Assembly (NCBI RefSeq): GCF_001665685.1
Contig: NZ_LZTB01000110.1
Coordinates: 1-61,491, forward strand
Source: Mycobacterium sp. 852013-50091_SCH5140682
GTDB lineage: Bacteria > Actinomycetota > Actinomycetes > Mycobacteriales > Mycobacteriaceae
Direction: 5' to 3'
DNA length: 61,491 nt
The position numbers and the translations under genes were made by a program. Below are positions 1 through 8,919 of the stretch, in pieces (the first letter of the stretch is position 1; each line of letters starts with the position of its first letter). The notes beneath the pieces were generated by a model. It saw only the letters and a list, made by a program, of their open reading frames with translations, was not told the DNA's origin and ran no database searches.

Positions 1-116
<116 letters not shown>

Positions 117-1165
117 CGTAACCGCAGCACGGTGACCGGCGCGGTGGGCTTCTCGGAGGTCTGGGATCCTCCCCGTCGCTGCGCTCGCCCCTGACGGTTC
201 AGCCAGCCGTCCAGCTGCCAGCGCACCCTGTCGGCAGTGGCATCCTCGGTCAGCGGTTCGGAACACCGCCACACCCGTTCCAGCTCTTCGCCGTTGGCGG
301 TGACGGCATGGATGGCCAACCGGGTGCAGCCGACACCCGCCCCTTCCAGGCTGCGATGCAGGGCACTGGCCAGCGACCGCCCGGCGAAGGCCGCCGCGTC
401 CACCCGCTCGATCGGCGGATCGCAGTTCATCACGGCGTCGAGTTCGGCCGCAGGGTCCTTGCCCGACGGCTTCCTGGCCGACTCGCCGCGGGCGAAGGCG
501 TGCGCGGCCACCGCGTCGGCCCCGAACCGGGAGGCCACATCGGTACGCGACAGCTCGGCGAACTGCCCAAGGGTACGGATTCCCATGCGCCACAACAGGT
601 CTGCCAGCTCTTCGCGGCCCGGCGCGGCCAAGGCGGGTTCGGTGGCCAACTGCCGGATGGACAGCGGGGACAGGAACAGGGCATCGGTGCCGGGCTCGAT
701 GATGCGTCCTGCCCGGGCGGCGAAAACCGCGGTGGGCAACTGATCTGCGATACCCACCTGACATTCCGACCCCGCCGCGGCCACCGCGTCGACCAGCCGT
801 TCGGCTGCGGCCGGTTCGGATCCGAAGTAGCGGGCCGCCCCGCGCACCGACAGCACCAGCAGACCCGGCCGCAGCACCTCGGCCCGCGGCACCAGATCAT
901 CGACCGCGACCGTGACGTTCTCGAAGTGCCGGGCATCGCGGGCCGGATCAGCGGCGACGACATGCAGATACGGACACCGGGCCTGGGCCTCCCGCCGACG
1001 CAACCCACGCCGCACTCCCGATGCCCGGGCCGACGCCGAGCATGCGACGACCCGGTTGGCCAGCGTGACCGCGACCGGAGCGGTCGGTTCCAAGCCCGCC
1101 GCGGTGGCCGCCGCGACGGCGGGCCAGTCCATGCACCACAGCGCCAGCACCCGAGACGCCGACAC
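117..1165 (-). CDS. imuB: ImuB, Y-family polymerase-like mutasome protein (3' end missing)
   Basis: About 349 residues of an inactive Y-family DNA polymerase homologue. In mycobacteria ImuB bridges ImuA', DnaE2 and the beta clamp in SOS-induced mutagenic translesion synthesis. The N terminus (RVLALWCMDWPAVAA) and the helix-hairpin-helix region (LLWRMGIRTLGQFAELSR, about residues 190-210) fit the family. The start is GTG, three bases downstream of the imuA' stop, so the two genes form an operon. The C-terminal part that carries the clamp-binding and protein-interaction region is lost because the contig stops at the adapter. This is an assembly edge, not a biological truncation. Equivalent to Rv3394c. 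Confidence 0.92.
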
Positions 1166-1168
1166 GGT

Positions 1169-1867
1169 CTAACCGCCTGCCACGCAGACTGATCCGGCGG
1201 CGCCCCGCATGGCCAGCCGGACCCGGCCGATCCGGCCACGCCCGGGAGCGGGCACGCCGCTGCCCGCACCGGTCACGTCGTAACCGCAGACCCTGGCTTC
1301 CAACCGGGTGGACGCACCCCGCCAATCACCGTCGGTGACCAGCAGCGTGCACCCTTTCTGCCGGGCCCGGGCCACCATCACCCTGGCCCGGCTCGGCGGC
1401 ACCACGCGCCCGCCCAACCCGAGCAGCACCAGGTCCATCCCGTCCATCAACACCGATGCCACTTCGACCGGATCGGCACCCGGATCCGGTATGACCGCAA
1501 GCCGGCTCAGATCGGCACCCATTTCCACCGCGGCCAGCAGCCCGACATCGGGTTGCCCGACGATCGCCGCGTGCCCGCCGGCCGCCGTCACCGCCGCCAC
1601 CATGCCCAGCGGCAGCGACCGGGCGCCCGACAGCACCGCGACCGTTCCGCGCGGCAGCGTCGTGGGCAACCCGGCAGGCGTCGGATCAGCCGGGGATTCA
1701 GGGAGTTCCAGCAAAGAATCACCCGCCGGAATAGCCGCACCGGCCCGACCCACCCCGCGATGCGCCGGACCGACCTTCCCCGACACTGCAGCGATCTTGC
1801 GCCGCAGATGTTCGACCTGCTCAGCGCGGGTAAGCTGGCCTGATCCAAGGCCCGCCGCAATGGTCAC
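1169..1867 (-). CDS. imuA': ImuA', RecA-like accessory factor of the mutasome
   Basis: 232 residues. ImuA' partners ImuB and DnaE2 in damage-induced mutagenesis and resembles a degenerate RecA fold. The central part (GTVAVLSGARSLPLGMV, then hydrophobic strands) shows the RecA-like core without a clear Walker A motif. I chose the GTG at 1867 because GGAGG lies 8 bases upstream. An upstream in-frame ATG at 1939 would place the LexA box inside the gene. Equivalent to Rv3395c. It is expected to be SOS-regulated through the box at 1904-1919. Confidence 0.85.
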   Translation of the reverse strand: MTIAAGLGSGQLTRAEQVEHLRRKIAAVSGKVGPAHRGVGRAGAAIPAGDSLLELPESPADPTPAGLPTTLPRGTVAVLSGARSLPLGMVAAVTAAGGHAAIVGQPDVGLLAAVEMGADLSRLAVIPDPGADPVEVASVLMDGMDLVLLGLGGRVVPPSRARVMVARARQKGCTLLVTDGDWRGASTRLEARVCGYDVTGAGSGVPAPGRGRIGRVRLAMRGAAGSVCVAGG

Positions 1868-1903
1868 AGCAGCACCTCCAACACCATCTAAACCACGCTG
1901 CAT

Positions 1904-1919
1904 TCGAATATATGTTCGA
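1904..1919. promoter_or_regulatory. LexA (SOS) box upstream of imuA'-imuB
   Basis: TCGAATATATGTTCGA matches the mycobacterial SOS box TCGAAC-N4-GTTCGA at 11 of 12 arm positions. It lies 36 bases upstream of the imuA' start, as expected for a damage-inducible operon. Confidence 0.85.
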
Positions 1920-2153
1920 TACCCCGAGTAAACACCCACGCCCCGACACCGTCAAGCCGCGGACGGTCGGCTCGCAGCAGCCGGCAACACCACCGGGAAT
2001 GCTCCTGCACCCTGTTGGGCTTTAAGTTAAAGTTCGACTACCAAAACCCACTTCGGGACGGGACTGGTGCACGATCACCCGATCGTGCGGAATCGCACAA
2101 CGATTCGCCGAAGGCCAGCGCTCAAATACCGGGGGACAAGTGAGGACACCATC

Positions 2154-2444
2154 ATGAGGTCTGGGCAATTGACTCGTCGGCTCGCGGTCGTCGCCGGCGG
2201 CGCCGCTGTCGTCGGGATGATTTCGTTCACCGCGTCGTGCGGCACCAAAGAAAAGGCCCCCGAGACGACGACACCCACCACGACGACCACTACCACCACC
2301 ACGACGACGACACCGGCCTATCCTGCGCCGCCGCCTTCGGTGGAGCCCACCGAGAAGTCGATCAACCCGACGGGTGGAAACCTGTTCACCCCGACGGTGA
2401 AGGCGCCGACGCCGCAGACCGCCCAGCCCGGCACCCATCACTAA
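2154..2444 (+). CDS. small threonine-rich lipoprotein
   Basis: 96 residues. A basic N terminus and hydrophobic segment (residues about 9-27) end in a lipobox-like TASC, so Cys is probably lipidated and the protein anchored outside the membrane. A run of about twelve Thr encoded by ACN repeats follows, then a Pro-rich tail. No enzymatic domain is visible. The ATG at 2154 follows a purine-rich stretch (GTGAGGACACC). It is 34 bases upstream of the sedolisin gene on the same strand and may be co-transcribed with it. Function unknown. Confidence 0.75.
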   Translation: MRSGQLTRRLAVVAGGAAVVGMISFTASCGTKEKAPETTTPTTTTTTTTTTTTPAYPAPPPSVEPTEKSINPTGGNLFTPTVKAPTPQTAQPGTHH

Positions 2445-2478
2445 CACGCCGCGAGGTTCGTTCGTCAGTCGTCCGTCC

Positions 2479-4092
2479 ATGGCCGGGCCACGTGTCATAC
2501 CCGGGTACGCACTGCTGACGCTGATCCTGGCAGGAGCGCTGCTCCTGGCCTCAGATCTGCGGGCTACCCAAGCACCGGGCGTAAGGGCTCCCATCGGGGG
2601 CCCTTACGCCCAATTGCTTGCTGCCTCAACCGATCTCGGTCCTTCCCACGATGACTCGGTCCAGCTCACCGTCGCCCTGCAGAACCGGCTACGGCCGGCA
2701 GCGCTCTACAGCTGGGCCGACGGGCACCGACTGTCGGTGCGGTGGCGCCCCGGAGACCCGTGGGCCATCGTCGACGGTGCGCCCGCCGACATGGCGACCG
2801 CCTTCGGCGTCGACATCCACGACTACCTGGGCAGACGCGGTCAGGTGTTCTATGCGTCGCCGCAGCAGCCGGCGATACCCGAACCACTGCGCGGCGAGGT
2901 CACCGAGGTCGGCCGCCTCCTCGGCTACACCCCACCGCGGATGTCGCGGCCGGACCTGTCGAACCTGCCGACCGATGTCCCCGACCGCGGGCTGACCCCC
3001 ACGGCGCTGCTCAACACCTACAACCTGGGCGGGCTTGCGCGACAGGGCTATACCGGCAAGGGCACCACCATCGTGATCTTCGCCTTCGACGGTTTCAAGC
3101 AGACCGATCTGGACACCTTCGCCACCACCTTCAGCCTGCCGAGGTTCACCCCGATCCTGGTTGGCGGACAGCCCAGCGAACCCCACGGCGAGACGACCAT
3201 GGACCTGGAAGTCGCCCACGCCATCGCGCCCGATGCGCGCAAGGTGGTGATCAACGCCCGGCCGACGGTCCAGGGCGACGGGGCCTACGAGAAGATCGGC
3301 CAGATGCTCCAGTCGGCGGATACCGACTATCCCGGTGCGGTCTGGAGCTTTTCCATCGGCTGGGGCTGCGACAAGCTGATCACCGCCGCCGACCTCGCCC
3401 CGGTCCGCTCCGCGCTGGCCACCGCACACTCCCACGGCACCACCGCGTTCAACGCCAGCGGCGACCTGGCCGGCCTGGAATGCAAAGGCGGACAAGACTG
3501 GTCGTCACCGCCGGGTCCCGATGACGTCGGGTTGGACTCGGTCGCATCGCTGCCCGAGATCACCAATGTCGGGGGCACCACGCTGTCTACCGACACGGGT
3601 GGCGGTTGGCTGGCCGAACAGGCCTGGTTCGACGTACCGCTGACCCAGGGCACCGGCGGCGGGGTCTCGGCACTGTTCGCCCGGCCGGACTGGCAGCGCG
3701 GCCTCACCGCGCCCGACGACGGGGGCGCCCAACGGCGGTTCACCCCGGACGTGTCCGCGGTCGCCGACCCGTTCACCGGGGTGAAGATCGTGCTGAACGA
3801 TCAACTGTTGGTCGGCGGCGGCACATCCCAGTCGGCGCCGCTGTGGGCCGGGATGGCCGCGGTGATGAATCAGTACCTGCTCGGCAACGGCGGGCGGGAG
3901 CTGGGTGACCTCAATCCCCTGCTGTACCGCATCGCCGCCGGCGCCCCGCTGCCCGCCTTCCACGACGTCACGCTCGGCGGCAATGCGGTGGCCAGCGCGG
4001 GCCCCGGCTACGACCTGGTGACCGGGCTCGGAACGCCCAACGTGGACAACCTGGTCAAGAACATTCTGGTCTGGCAGAGAGCGAATCCATGA
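2479..4092 (+). CDS. S53 family serine-carboxyl peptidase (sedolisin), membrane-anchored or secreted
   Basis: 537 residues. An N-terminal hydrophobic segment (about residues 8-25) is followed by a pro-kumamolisin-type prodomain (to about 190) and the catalytic domain. The sedolisin catalytic set is intact: Glu238 and Asp242 in HGETTMDLE, Asp329 in NASGDLAG, and Ser450 in GGGTSQSAP. The calcium-site region DVTLGGN followed by GYDLVTGLGTPN near the C terminus also matches. These enzymes autoprocess at low pH, and the substrate here is unknown. The next gene starts 31 bases downstream. The upstream ribosome-binding site is weak, so the exact start is less certain than the identity. Confidence 0.9.
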   Translation: MAGPRVIPGYALLTLILAGALLLASDLRATQAPGVRAPIGGPYAQLLAASTDLGPSHDDSVQLTVALQNRLRPAALYSWADGHRLSVRWRPGDPWAIVDGAPADMATAFGVDIHDYLGRRGQVFYASPQQPAIPEPLRGEVTEVGRLLGYTPPRMSRPDLSNLPTDVPDRGLTPTALLNTYNLGGLARQGYTGKGTTIVIFAFDGFKQTDLDTFATTFSLPRFTPILVGGQPSEPHGETTMDLEVAHAIAPDARKVVINARPTVQGDGAYEKIGQMLQSADTDYPGAVWSFSIGWGCDKLITAADLAPVRSALATAHSHGTTAFNASGDLAGLECKGGQDWSSPPGPDDVGLDSVASLPEITNVGGTTLSTDTGGGWLAEQAWFDVPLTQGTGGGVSALFARPDWQRGLTAPDDGGAQRRFTPDVSAVADPFTGVKIVLNDQLLVGGGTSQSAPLWAGMAAVMNQYLLGNGGRELGDLNPLLYRIAAGAPLPAFHDVTLGGNAVASAGPGYDLVTGLGTPNVDNLVKNILVWQRANP

Positions 4093-4123
4093 GCATCGAG
4101 CGAGGAGCGAAGGCGGATCGCGC

Positions 4124-6055
4124 ATGAGCATCGATCCTGGCCTCAGCCTCACGGGCCCGGAGACCATGCGGTGCGAGGTCTGCCAGCTCGACGTCCCCGC
4201 GGGCCAGTACTGCGGGCTGTGCGGCGCTCCGCTGTCGGAGCACCGGGGCAACGGCCCGCACTGGCTGCGGGTGCGGTCTTTCAGCGCCGCCCCCGGCCAG
4301 CACCTGCTGATCCCGTCGGTCACCAGTTCGCTGTTCCCGCATCTGTCGCCGCGGTCGCGGACGGCGTTCCTGATCGGTCTGGGGCTGCTGCTGGCGGGGC
4401 TAGTGGCCGCTGCCCTGTTCCGGCTGCCTGCCGCGCTCATCACAGTCGCCGCCCTGGGCCTGCCGCTGCTGTTCGGAATCTACTTGCGCGAGTCCGATGT
4501 TCACCGCGACGTCCCGCACAGCACGCTGATACTCACCGCGGTGCTGGGTCTGGGTCTCGGGACCGGCTGGGTGCTCTTGACCGGTGGCGCGATGGCCCGT
4601 GCATATGGCGTCCCGCTGGGCATGGGTATCACCGGATCGCGCATGCTGCGCGACGGTATCGCCGTGTCGGTGGGCGGCATGTTCGTGATGCTGCTCCCCG
4701 TGCTGCTGGTGCGGTTCATCCGCCGTGGGACGCACGAAGCGTTGGACGGCTACGCGATCGGCGCGTTCGGGGCGTTGACCTACTGCGCTGCAGCGACGAT
4801 GACGCGTCTGGCACCACAGTTCACCACCGGCATGGTGGCCAAGGACCGGCCGATGAGCGGGCTGCTGATCGAAGCCGGGATCCGGGGCGTCGCGGGACCG
4901 GTGACCGCAGCCGCGGTCGGTGGGCTGATCGGCGCGGCGCTGTGGTTCACCAGACCGCCCAACAAGGTTCTGGTGCACCGCGGCTTCGTGCGCATCACCC
5001 TGACGCTGTTCGCGGTCGGCGTGATGACCCTCTATGCCGGACTCGGGCTCATCGACATCGCACGATTCCCGCAGTGGCTGCAGTTCGGTCTGTACATCGC
5101 GCTGGCGGCAGTCGCCTTGCTGCTCTTGCGGGTCGGTGTACACCTGGCCTTGCTCCACGAGGCCCAGGACGAGATTCACACCGACGAACCGCTGCTGTGC
5201 GCCCAGTGCGGGCATGTCGTGCCCGACGCGCCGTTCTGTGCACACTGCGGCGCGTCCACCCATGCCTCGTCGCGAAGTTCGCGCCAAGCCCGCAGGACGG
5301 CCCGGCCGACGCGTGAGGAAGAGCCCGGCGAGATCACGGTCGGACTGCTTCCCGGTTACTCGATCCACAAGGGGACGTTCACCGCTGCGCCCGTCCACAA
5401 GACGTCCTACACCGGGCTGGCCCTGGCTCTCGGGGTCGTCATCGTCGTGGTGGCGGCGGGATTGGTCGGGCTCTCGGCGGTGCTGCAGAAGCCTGCAGCG
5501 CGCTACGTGTGCCCGCCGAACTGCGGTTCCCCACCGCTCGGGCAACCTGTGACCATCAATCCCCTGTACACGGCGCCTGACGGCTCGTTCACGGTGTCGT
5601 ACCCGGCTGAGGGGACGGCCTACAAGATCACCACCACTGATCACGGCGTGATGGCGAATCTGACGGCCGGCGATGGCGGCACCATGCAGCTGTTCAGTAG
5701 GCCCGCCGGCGGGAAGACGCCGAAAGACATCGCGGTCCAACTGGTTCACCAGACCTTCCCGGACACCAAGACCGCCTACGAGATCCCCAACACGATGGTC
5801 GGTTATCAGCCCGGGTTCGGGCTTGCCGCCGACTGTTGGCCGCAGGGTTCGACCAGTAGCTACGCCCGGATGCGGGTGATCATCATGGTGGCGGTCAAGA
5901 ACGATCTGGCGCTCATCGCGGCGGCAGTGGGGCCGTACCGCCAGTTCGGCCCGGACTCCGGTTCCGGCAAGCCGTCCGGCGCCAATCTGCAGCTTGCGTT
6001 GGATATGGGCAAGTACGTCAACAGTTTCCGTTGGCGCGGGGATCCCGCGCGGTAA
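4124..6055 (+). CDS. polytopic membrane protein with two zinc ribbons and a C-terminal extracytoplasmic domain
   Basis: 643 residues. A zinc ribbon near the N terminus has paired CxxC motifs (CEVC...CGLC). About eight hydrophobic segments lie between residues 85 and 345. A second zinc ribbon (CAQC...CAHC, about residues 363-380) follows, then a linker, one more transmembrane segment (about 430-452) and a roughly 190-residue outer domain. I do not recognise a catalytic family. It directly follows the sedolisin gene, so it may be a partner, sensor or substrate of that protease. This is inference from position only. Confidence 0.75.
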   Translation: MSIDPGLSLTGPETMRCEVCQLDVPAGQYCGLCGAPLSEHRGNGPHWLRVRSFSAAPGQHLLIPSVTSSLFPHLSPRSRTAFLIGLGLLLAGLVAAALFRLPAALITVAALGLPLLFGIYLRESDVHRDVPHSTLILTAVLGLGLGTGWVLLTGGAMARAYGVPLGMGITGSRMLRDGIAVSVGGMFVMLLPVLLVRFIRRGTHEALDGYAIGAFGALTYCAAATMTRLAPQFTTGMVAKDRPMSGLLIEAGIRGVAGPVTAAAVGGLIGAALWFTRPPNKVLVHRGFVRITLTLFAVGVMTLYAGLGLIDIARFPQWLQFGLYIALAAVALLLLRVGVHLALLHEAQDEIHTDEPLLCAQCGHVVPDAPFCAHCGASTHASSRSSRQARRTARPTREEEPGEITVGLLPGYSIHKGTFTAAPVHKTSYTGLALALGVVIVVVAAGLVGLSAVLQKPAARYVCPPNCGSPPLGQPVTINPLYTAPDGSFTVSYPAEGTAYKITTTDHGVMANLTAGDGGTMQLFSRPAGGKTPKDIAVQLVHQTFPDTKTAYEIPNTMVGYQPGFGLAADCWPQGSTSSYARMRVIIMVAVKNDLALIAAAVGPYRQFGPDSGSGKPSGANLQLALDMGKYVNSFRWRGDPAR

Positions 6056-6091
6056 TCGGCCGATCGCATGTGGGGTAATACCGCCGTCGCC

Positions 6092-6121
6092 AAATGATGA
6101 CATTGACAAATGTCATCATTT
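6092..6121. promoter_or_regulatory. 13-bp inverted repeat, probable operator of the hydrolase-monooxygenase operon
   Basis: AAATGATGACATT and its exact reverse complement are separated by GACA. The centre lies about 55 bases upstream of the hydrolase start. A perfect 26-bp arm set in an AT-rich gap before a five-gene operon is typical of a repressor or activator site. The MerR-type regulator at the operon's end is the obvious but unproven candidate. Confidence 0.7.
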
Positions 6122-6160
6122 GTTGGTGTACTCACCGAACCACTTCGACGAGGAGGTTCG

Positions 6161-7147
6161 ATGGCCGACCCTGCCATTCCCAAGCGTGGATCGCTGCGAT
6201 CCCGTGGTGCGGCCGCGATCAGCGCCCTGACGCTGCGGCAGCTGAGCGGGGCGCTGCCTCCCGAACACATGCTCGGACTGTGGACATCCCGGTGGTTGAT
6301 CGCACGGATCATGGACACGTTCGGACCGTCCCTCGCGGGCACCCGGGTCGAGCCGGTCGATGTGCGGATGGCCGACGGCAGGCGGGTGGTCGGCGAGTGG
6401 GTGCGTGGTTCCGGCGTCTCCCCCGCGACGCCCGAGCGCGCCATCTACTACGTGCACGGCAGCGGGTTCGCACTGTGTTCGCCGCGGACACACCGGCGCC
6501 TCACGGCCTGGCTCTCCCGGCGCACCGGGCTGCCGGTGTTCAGCATCGACTATCGCCTCGCCCCCGAACACCGATTCCCCACTGCCGCAGACGATGTGGC
6601 CGCCGGCTGGGACTGGCTGTGCACCGTCGGCGGGCTCGACCCCGCGAACGTTGTGATAGCGGGCGACTCTGCCGGCGGACACCTGACTGTTGACCTGCTG
6701 CTGCAACCGAACACGGCGCATCCGTCGGGGCTGGTGTTGCTCTCGCCACTGATCGACTTGACCTTCGCGCTCGCCCGAGCTCGCGAGCAACTGCACCGCG
6801 ACCCGGCCATCAGGGCGTCCGACGCCGCACGACTGATCGGACTGTATTGCGCTGCAGCCGATCTCACGCATCCACGGCTCACGCTCGACGTCGCACGCGG
6901 ACGCCCCATGCCCCCGACGCTCATCCAGGCCGGCGGCGCCGAGATGCTCGTCGCCGACGCCCGCGAGCTCGACAACGACATCCGCGCCGCAGGCGGGCAC
7001 AGTGAACTCGAAGTGTGGCCGGACCAGGTACACGTCTTCCAGGCCCTGCCTCGGCTGAGCCCCGACGCCGTGGCGGCCGTGGGCCGGATCAGCCGTTTCA
7101 TCTCGGAATCCTTGCAGCACAACGCCGTCAGAGAGGTAGCCGGATGA
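6161..7147 (+). CDS. alpha/beta hydrolase (LipR/HSL-type esterase)
   Basis: 328 residues of the hormone-sensitive-lipase-like family. The oxyanion motif reads HGSGF (family HGGGF/HGSGF), the nucleophile elbow is GDSAGG with Ser170, and a C-terminal His lies in DQVHVFQ. It probably hydrolyses an ester or lactone. I chose the ATG at 6161 because AGGAGG precedes it by a few bases; an upstream GTG would overlap the palindrome. The stop overlaps the next ATG (ATGA). Its co-location with a Baeyer-Villiger-type monooxygenase suggests hydrolysis of the ester that enzyme makes, as in mymA-like operons. Confidence 0.85.
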   Translation: MADPAIPKRGSLRSRGAAAISALTLRQLSGALPPEHMLGLWTSRWLIARIMDTFGPSLAGTRVEPVDVRMADGRRVVGEWVRGSGVSPATPERAIYYVHGSGFALCSPRTHRRLTAWLSRRTGLPVFSIDYRLAPEHRFPTAADDVAAGWDWLCTVGGLDPANVVIAGDSAGGHLTVDLLLQPNTAHPSGLVLLSPLIDLTFALARAREQLHRDPAIRASDAARLIGLYCAAADLTHPRLTLDVARGRPMPPTLIQAGGAEMLVADARELDNDIRAAGGHSELEVWPDQVHVFQALPRLSPDAVAAVGRISRFISESLQHNAVREVAG

Positions 7148-7998
7148 ACATCTTCGGCAACGGCCGCAAACGCAGCCATGGGGCCGCAGCCGTCGTCACC
7201 GGCGCGGGCAGCGGCATCGGCGCCGCATTCGCCGCAGAGCTGGGCCGCCGGGGCGGCCGGGTGATGTGCAGCGACTTCGACGAGGGTGCCGCCCGCGCCA
7301 CCGCCGAGGCCATCGTCGCCGATGGCGGCCAGGCCACCGCGGTGCGCTGCGACGTGTCCCGCATCGAGCAGGTCGAGCAGCTCGCCGACGCCGCGCAGGC
7401 ATGGTTCGACGGGCCGCCGTCGCTCGTCGTCAACAACGCCGGCGTCGGAGCCGGTGGCCGACCCGTCGGCGAGATCAGCCTCGACGACTGGAACTGGGTG
7501 CTCGGCATCAACCTGTGGGGCCCGATCCACGGCTGTCACGTGTTCACCCCGATCCTGCGTGCCGCGCACACCGAACAGCCGCGCGGCATCATCAACGTCG
7601 CGTCGGCCGCCGCGTTCGGCGCCGCACCCGGCATGGCCGCCTACAACGTGAGCAAGGCGGGCACGCTGTCCCTGTCGGAGACCCTGGCCGCCGAGTTGTC
7701 CGGCACCGGGATCAACGTCACGGTGCTGTGCCCGACGTTCGTCAAGACCAACATCGTCGAGTCGGGCAGGATCACGGCACAATCGACGCAGTTGGCCGAC
7801 CGGCTGATGCGGTGGACCGGCTTCTCCCCCGAACGCGTCGCCCGCATGTGCCTGGACACCAACGACCGCGGGGGCCTGTACTGCATGCCCCAGCCCGACG
7901 CCCGCATCGGTTGGGGCATCAAACGACTCACCCCGACGGCCTACACCCGTGCCGTGGGGATAACGACCCGGTTCACCAGCTCGGAGGAGGTTTCGTAA
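7144..7998 (+). CDS. short-chain dehydrogenase/reductase
   Basis: 284 residues with the classical SDR pattern: TGAGSGIG cofactor loop (about residues 19-26), NNAG, Ser in NVASAA, and the catalytic YNVSK. An acidic residue after beta-2 (SDFD) suggests NAD preference. It is translationally coupled to the hydrolase by ATGA overlap and to the next gene by TAATG. The likely role is oxidising or reducing an alcohol/ketone substrate for the monooxygenase; the substrate is unknown. Confidence 0.9.
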   Translation: MNIFGNGRKRSHGAAAVVTGAGSGIGAAFAAELGRRGGRVMCSDFDEGAARATAEAIVADGGQATAVRCDVSRIEQVEQLADAAQAWFDGPPSLVVNNAGVGAGGRPVGEISLDDWNWVLGINLWGPIHGCHVFTPILRAAHTEQPRGIINVASAAAFGAAPGMAAYNVSKAGTLSLSETLAAELSGTGINVTVLCPTFVKTNIVESGRITAQSTQLADRLMRWTGFSPERVARMCLDTNDRGGLYCMPQPDARIGWGIKRLTPTAYTRAVGITTRFTSSEEVS

Positions 7999-8918
7999 TG
8001 GCCATCGACATGGATGTGATGCTCGCGAAGATCAAAAACCGGCAATGGGCCTTGGCCGATATCGACTGGGACGCCCCAGGAGCCGAAACCATCACCGACG
8101 AGATGCGGCCGAAGCTCAAGGCTTTCATGGCCGATCTGTGCTGGATCGAGAACGTCGGTGCGCGTGGATTCGCCGCATTGGCCAAGAAGGCTCCCACCCC
8201 GACCATCGCCGAGATCTACCGCTACTTCCACGCCGAGGAGCAGCGGCACGCCAATGCCGAACTGGCGCTGATGAAACGCTGGGGCATGCTTGAAGACGGT
8301 GAGATGCCCGAACCGAACGTCAACATCCGGTTGGCCATCGAATGGTTGGACACCTTCTCCGACAACATGTCTCTGTCGGTGCTCGGCACCGTCATCCCCA
8401 TGCTTGAGGTCGCGCTCGACGGCGCGTTGCTGAAGTTCCTGCTCGAAGAGGTCGACGATCCGGTCTGCCATCAAGTGTTCGAGAAGATCAACAATGACGA
8501 ATCCCGGCACATCGCCGTCGATTTCGAGGTGCTCAACATGATCGGGCACGCCAGCATGCGGCGGCTCGCGGTGGAGTTCGTCGGCAATGTGGCTTCGCCG
8601 GGTGTCATCATCGGCACCCTGATGTACGTTCCTCTGCTCAACCGGATGCGTAACAACATCGTCGACATGGGACTGCAGCCCGAGAAGCTCTACAAGGCGA
8701 TGATGCGGTTCAAGGAACTCGGTGGCCGCGCCGAATACACTTGGCGCGTACCGGCTTATCAGCTGCTCAAGCTGCACGGGAAGATGGTCACCAACCCGCG
8801 CCACCCCTACCACTGGGTGGCCAACCCCATGGTGTGGGCATCGGACCGCTATCCGAAAGCCCTGCTGCGGCCGATCCCCAGCTGGTTCAAGGAGCTGACC
8901 CACGAGCCGGCGGCCTGA
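7998..8918 (+). CDS. ferritin-like diiron-type protein (PF10118 'metal-dependent hydrolase' family)
   Basis: 306 helical residues. Two carboxylate-histidine motifs, EEQRH (about residue 81) and DESRH (about residue 167), with further Glu in WIENV and MLEVALDG, give the pattern of a four-helix diiron site. The family name 'metal-dependent hydrolase' is not well founded biochemically; an oxidase or oxygenase role is equally plausible. A strong GGAGGAGG lies just upstream and the start overlaps the SDR stop. It belongs to the same oxidation operon. Confidence 0.75.
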   Translation: MAIDMDVMLAKIKNRQWALADIDWDAPGAETITDEMRPKLKAFMADLCWIENVGARGFAALAKKAPTPTIAEIYRYFHAEEQRHANAELALMKRWGMLEDGEMPEPNVNIRLAIEWLDTFSDNMSLSVLGTVIPMLEVALDGALLKFLLEEVDDPVCHQVFEKINNDESRHIAVDFEVLNMIGHASMRRLAVEFVGNVASPGVIIGTLMYVPLLNRMRNNIVDMGLQPEKLYKAMMRFKELGGRAEYTWRVPAYQLLKLHGKMVTNPRHPYHWVANPMVWASDRYPKALLRPIPSWFKELTHEPAA

Positions 8919-8919
8919 T

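Noticed and set aside
2268..2312. ACC/ACG microsatellite as a CRISPR or regulatory repeat
   Set aside because: It encodes the poly-Thr tract of the lipoprotein in frame; repeat units are codons, and there are no spacers.
4400..6109. 569-residue minus-strand open frame
   Set aside because: Shadow of the zinc-ribbon membrane protein; Arg/Gly/His-rich composition without hydrophobic structure.
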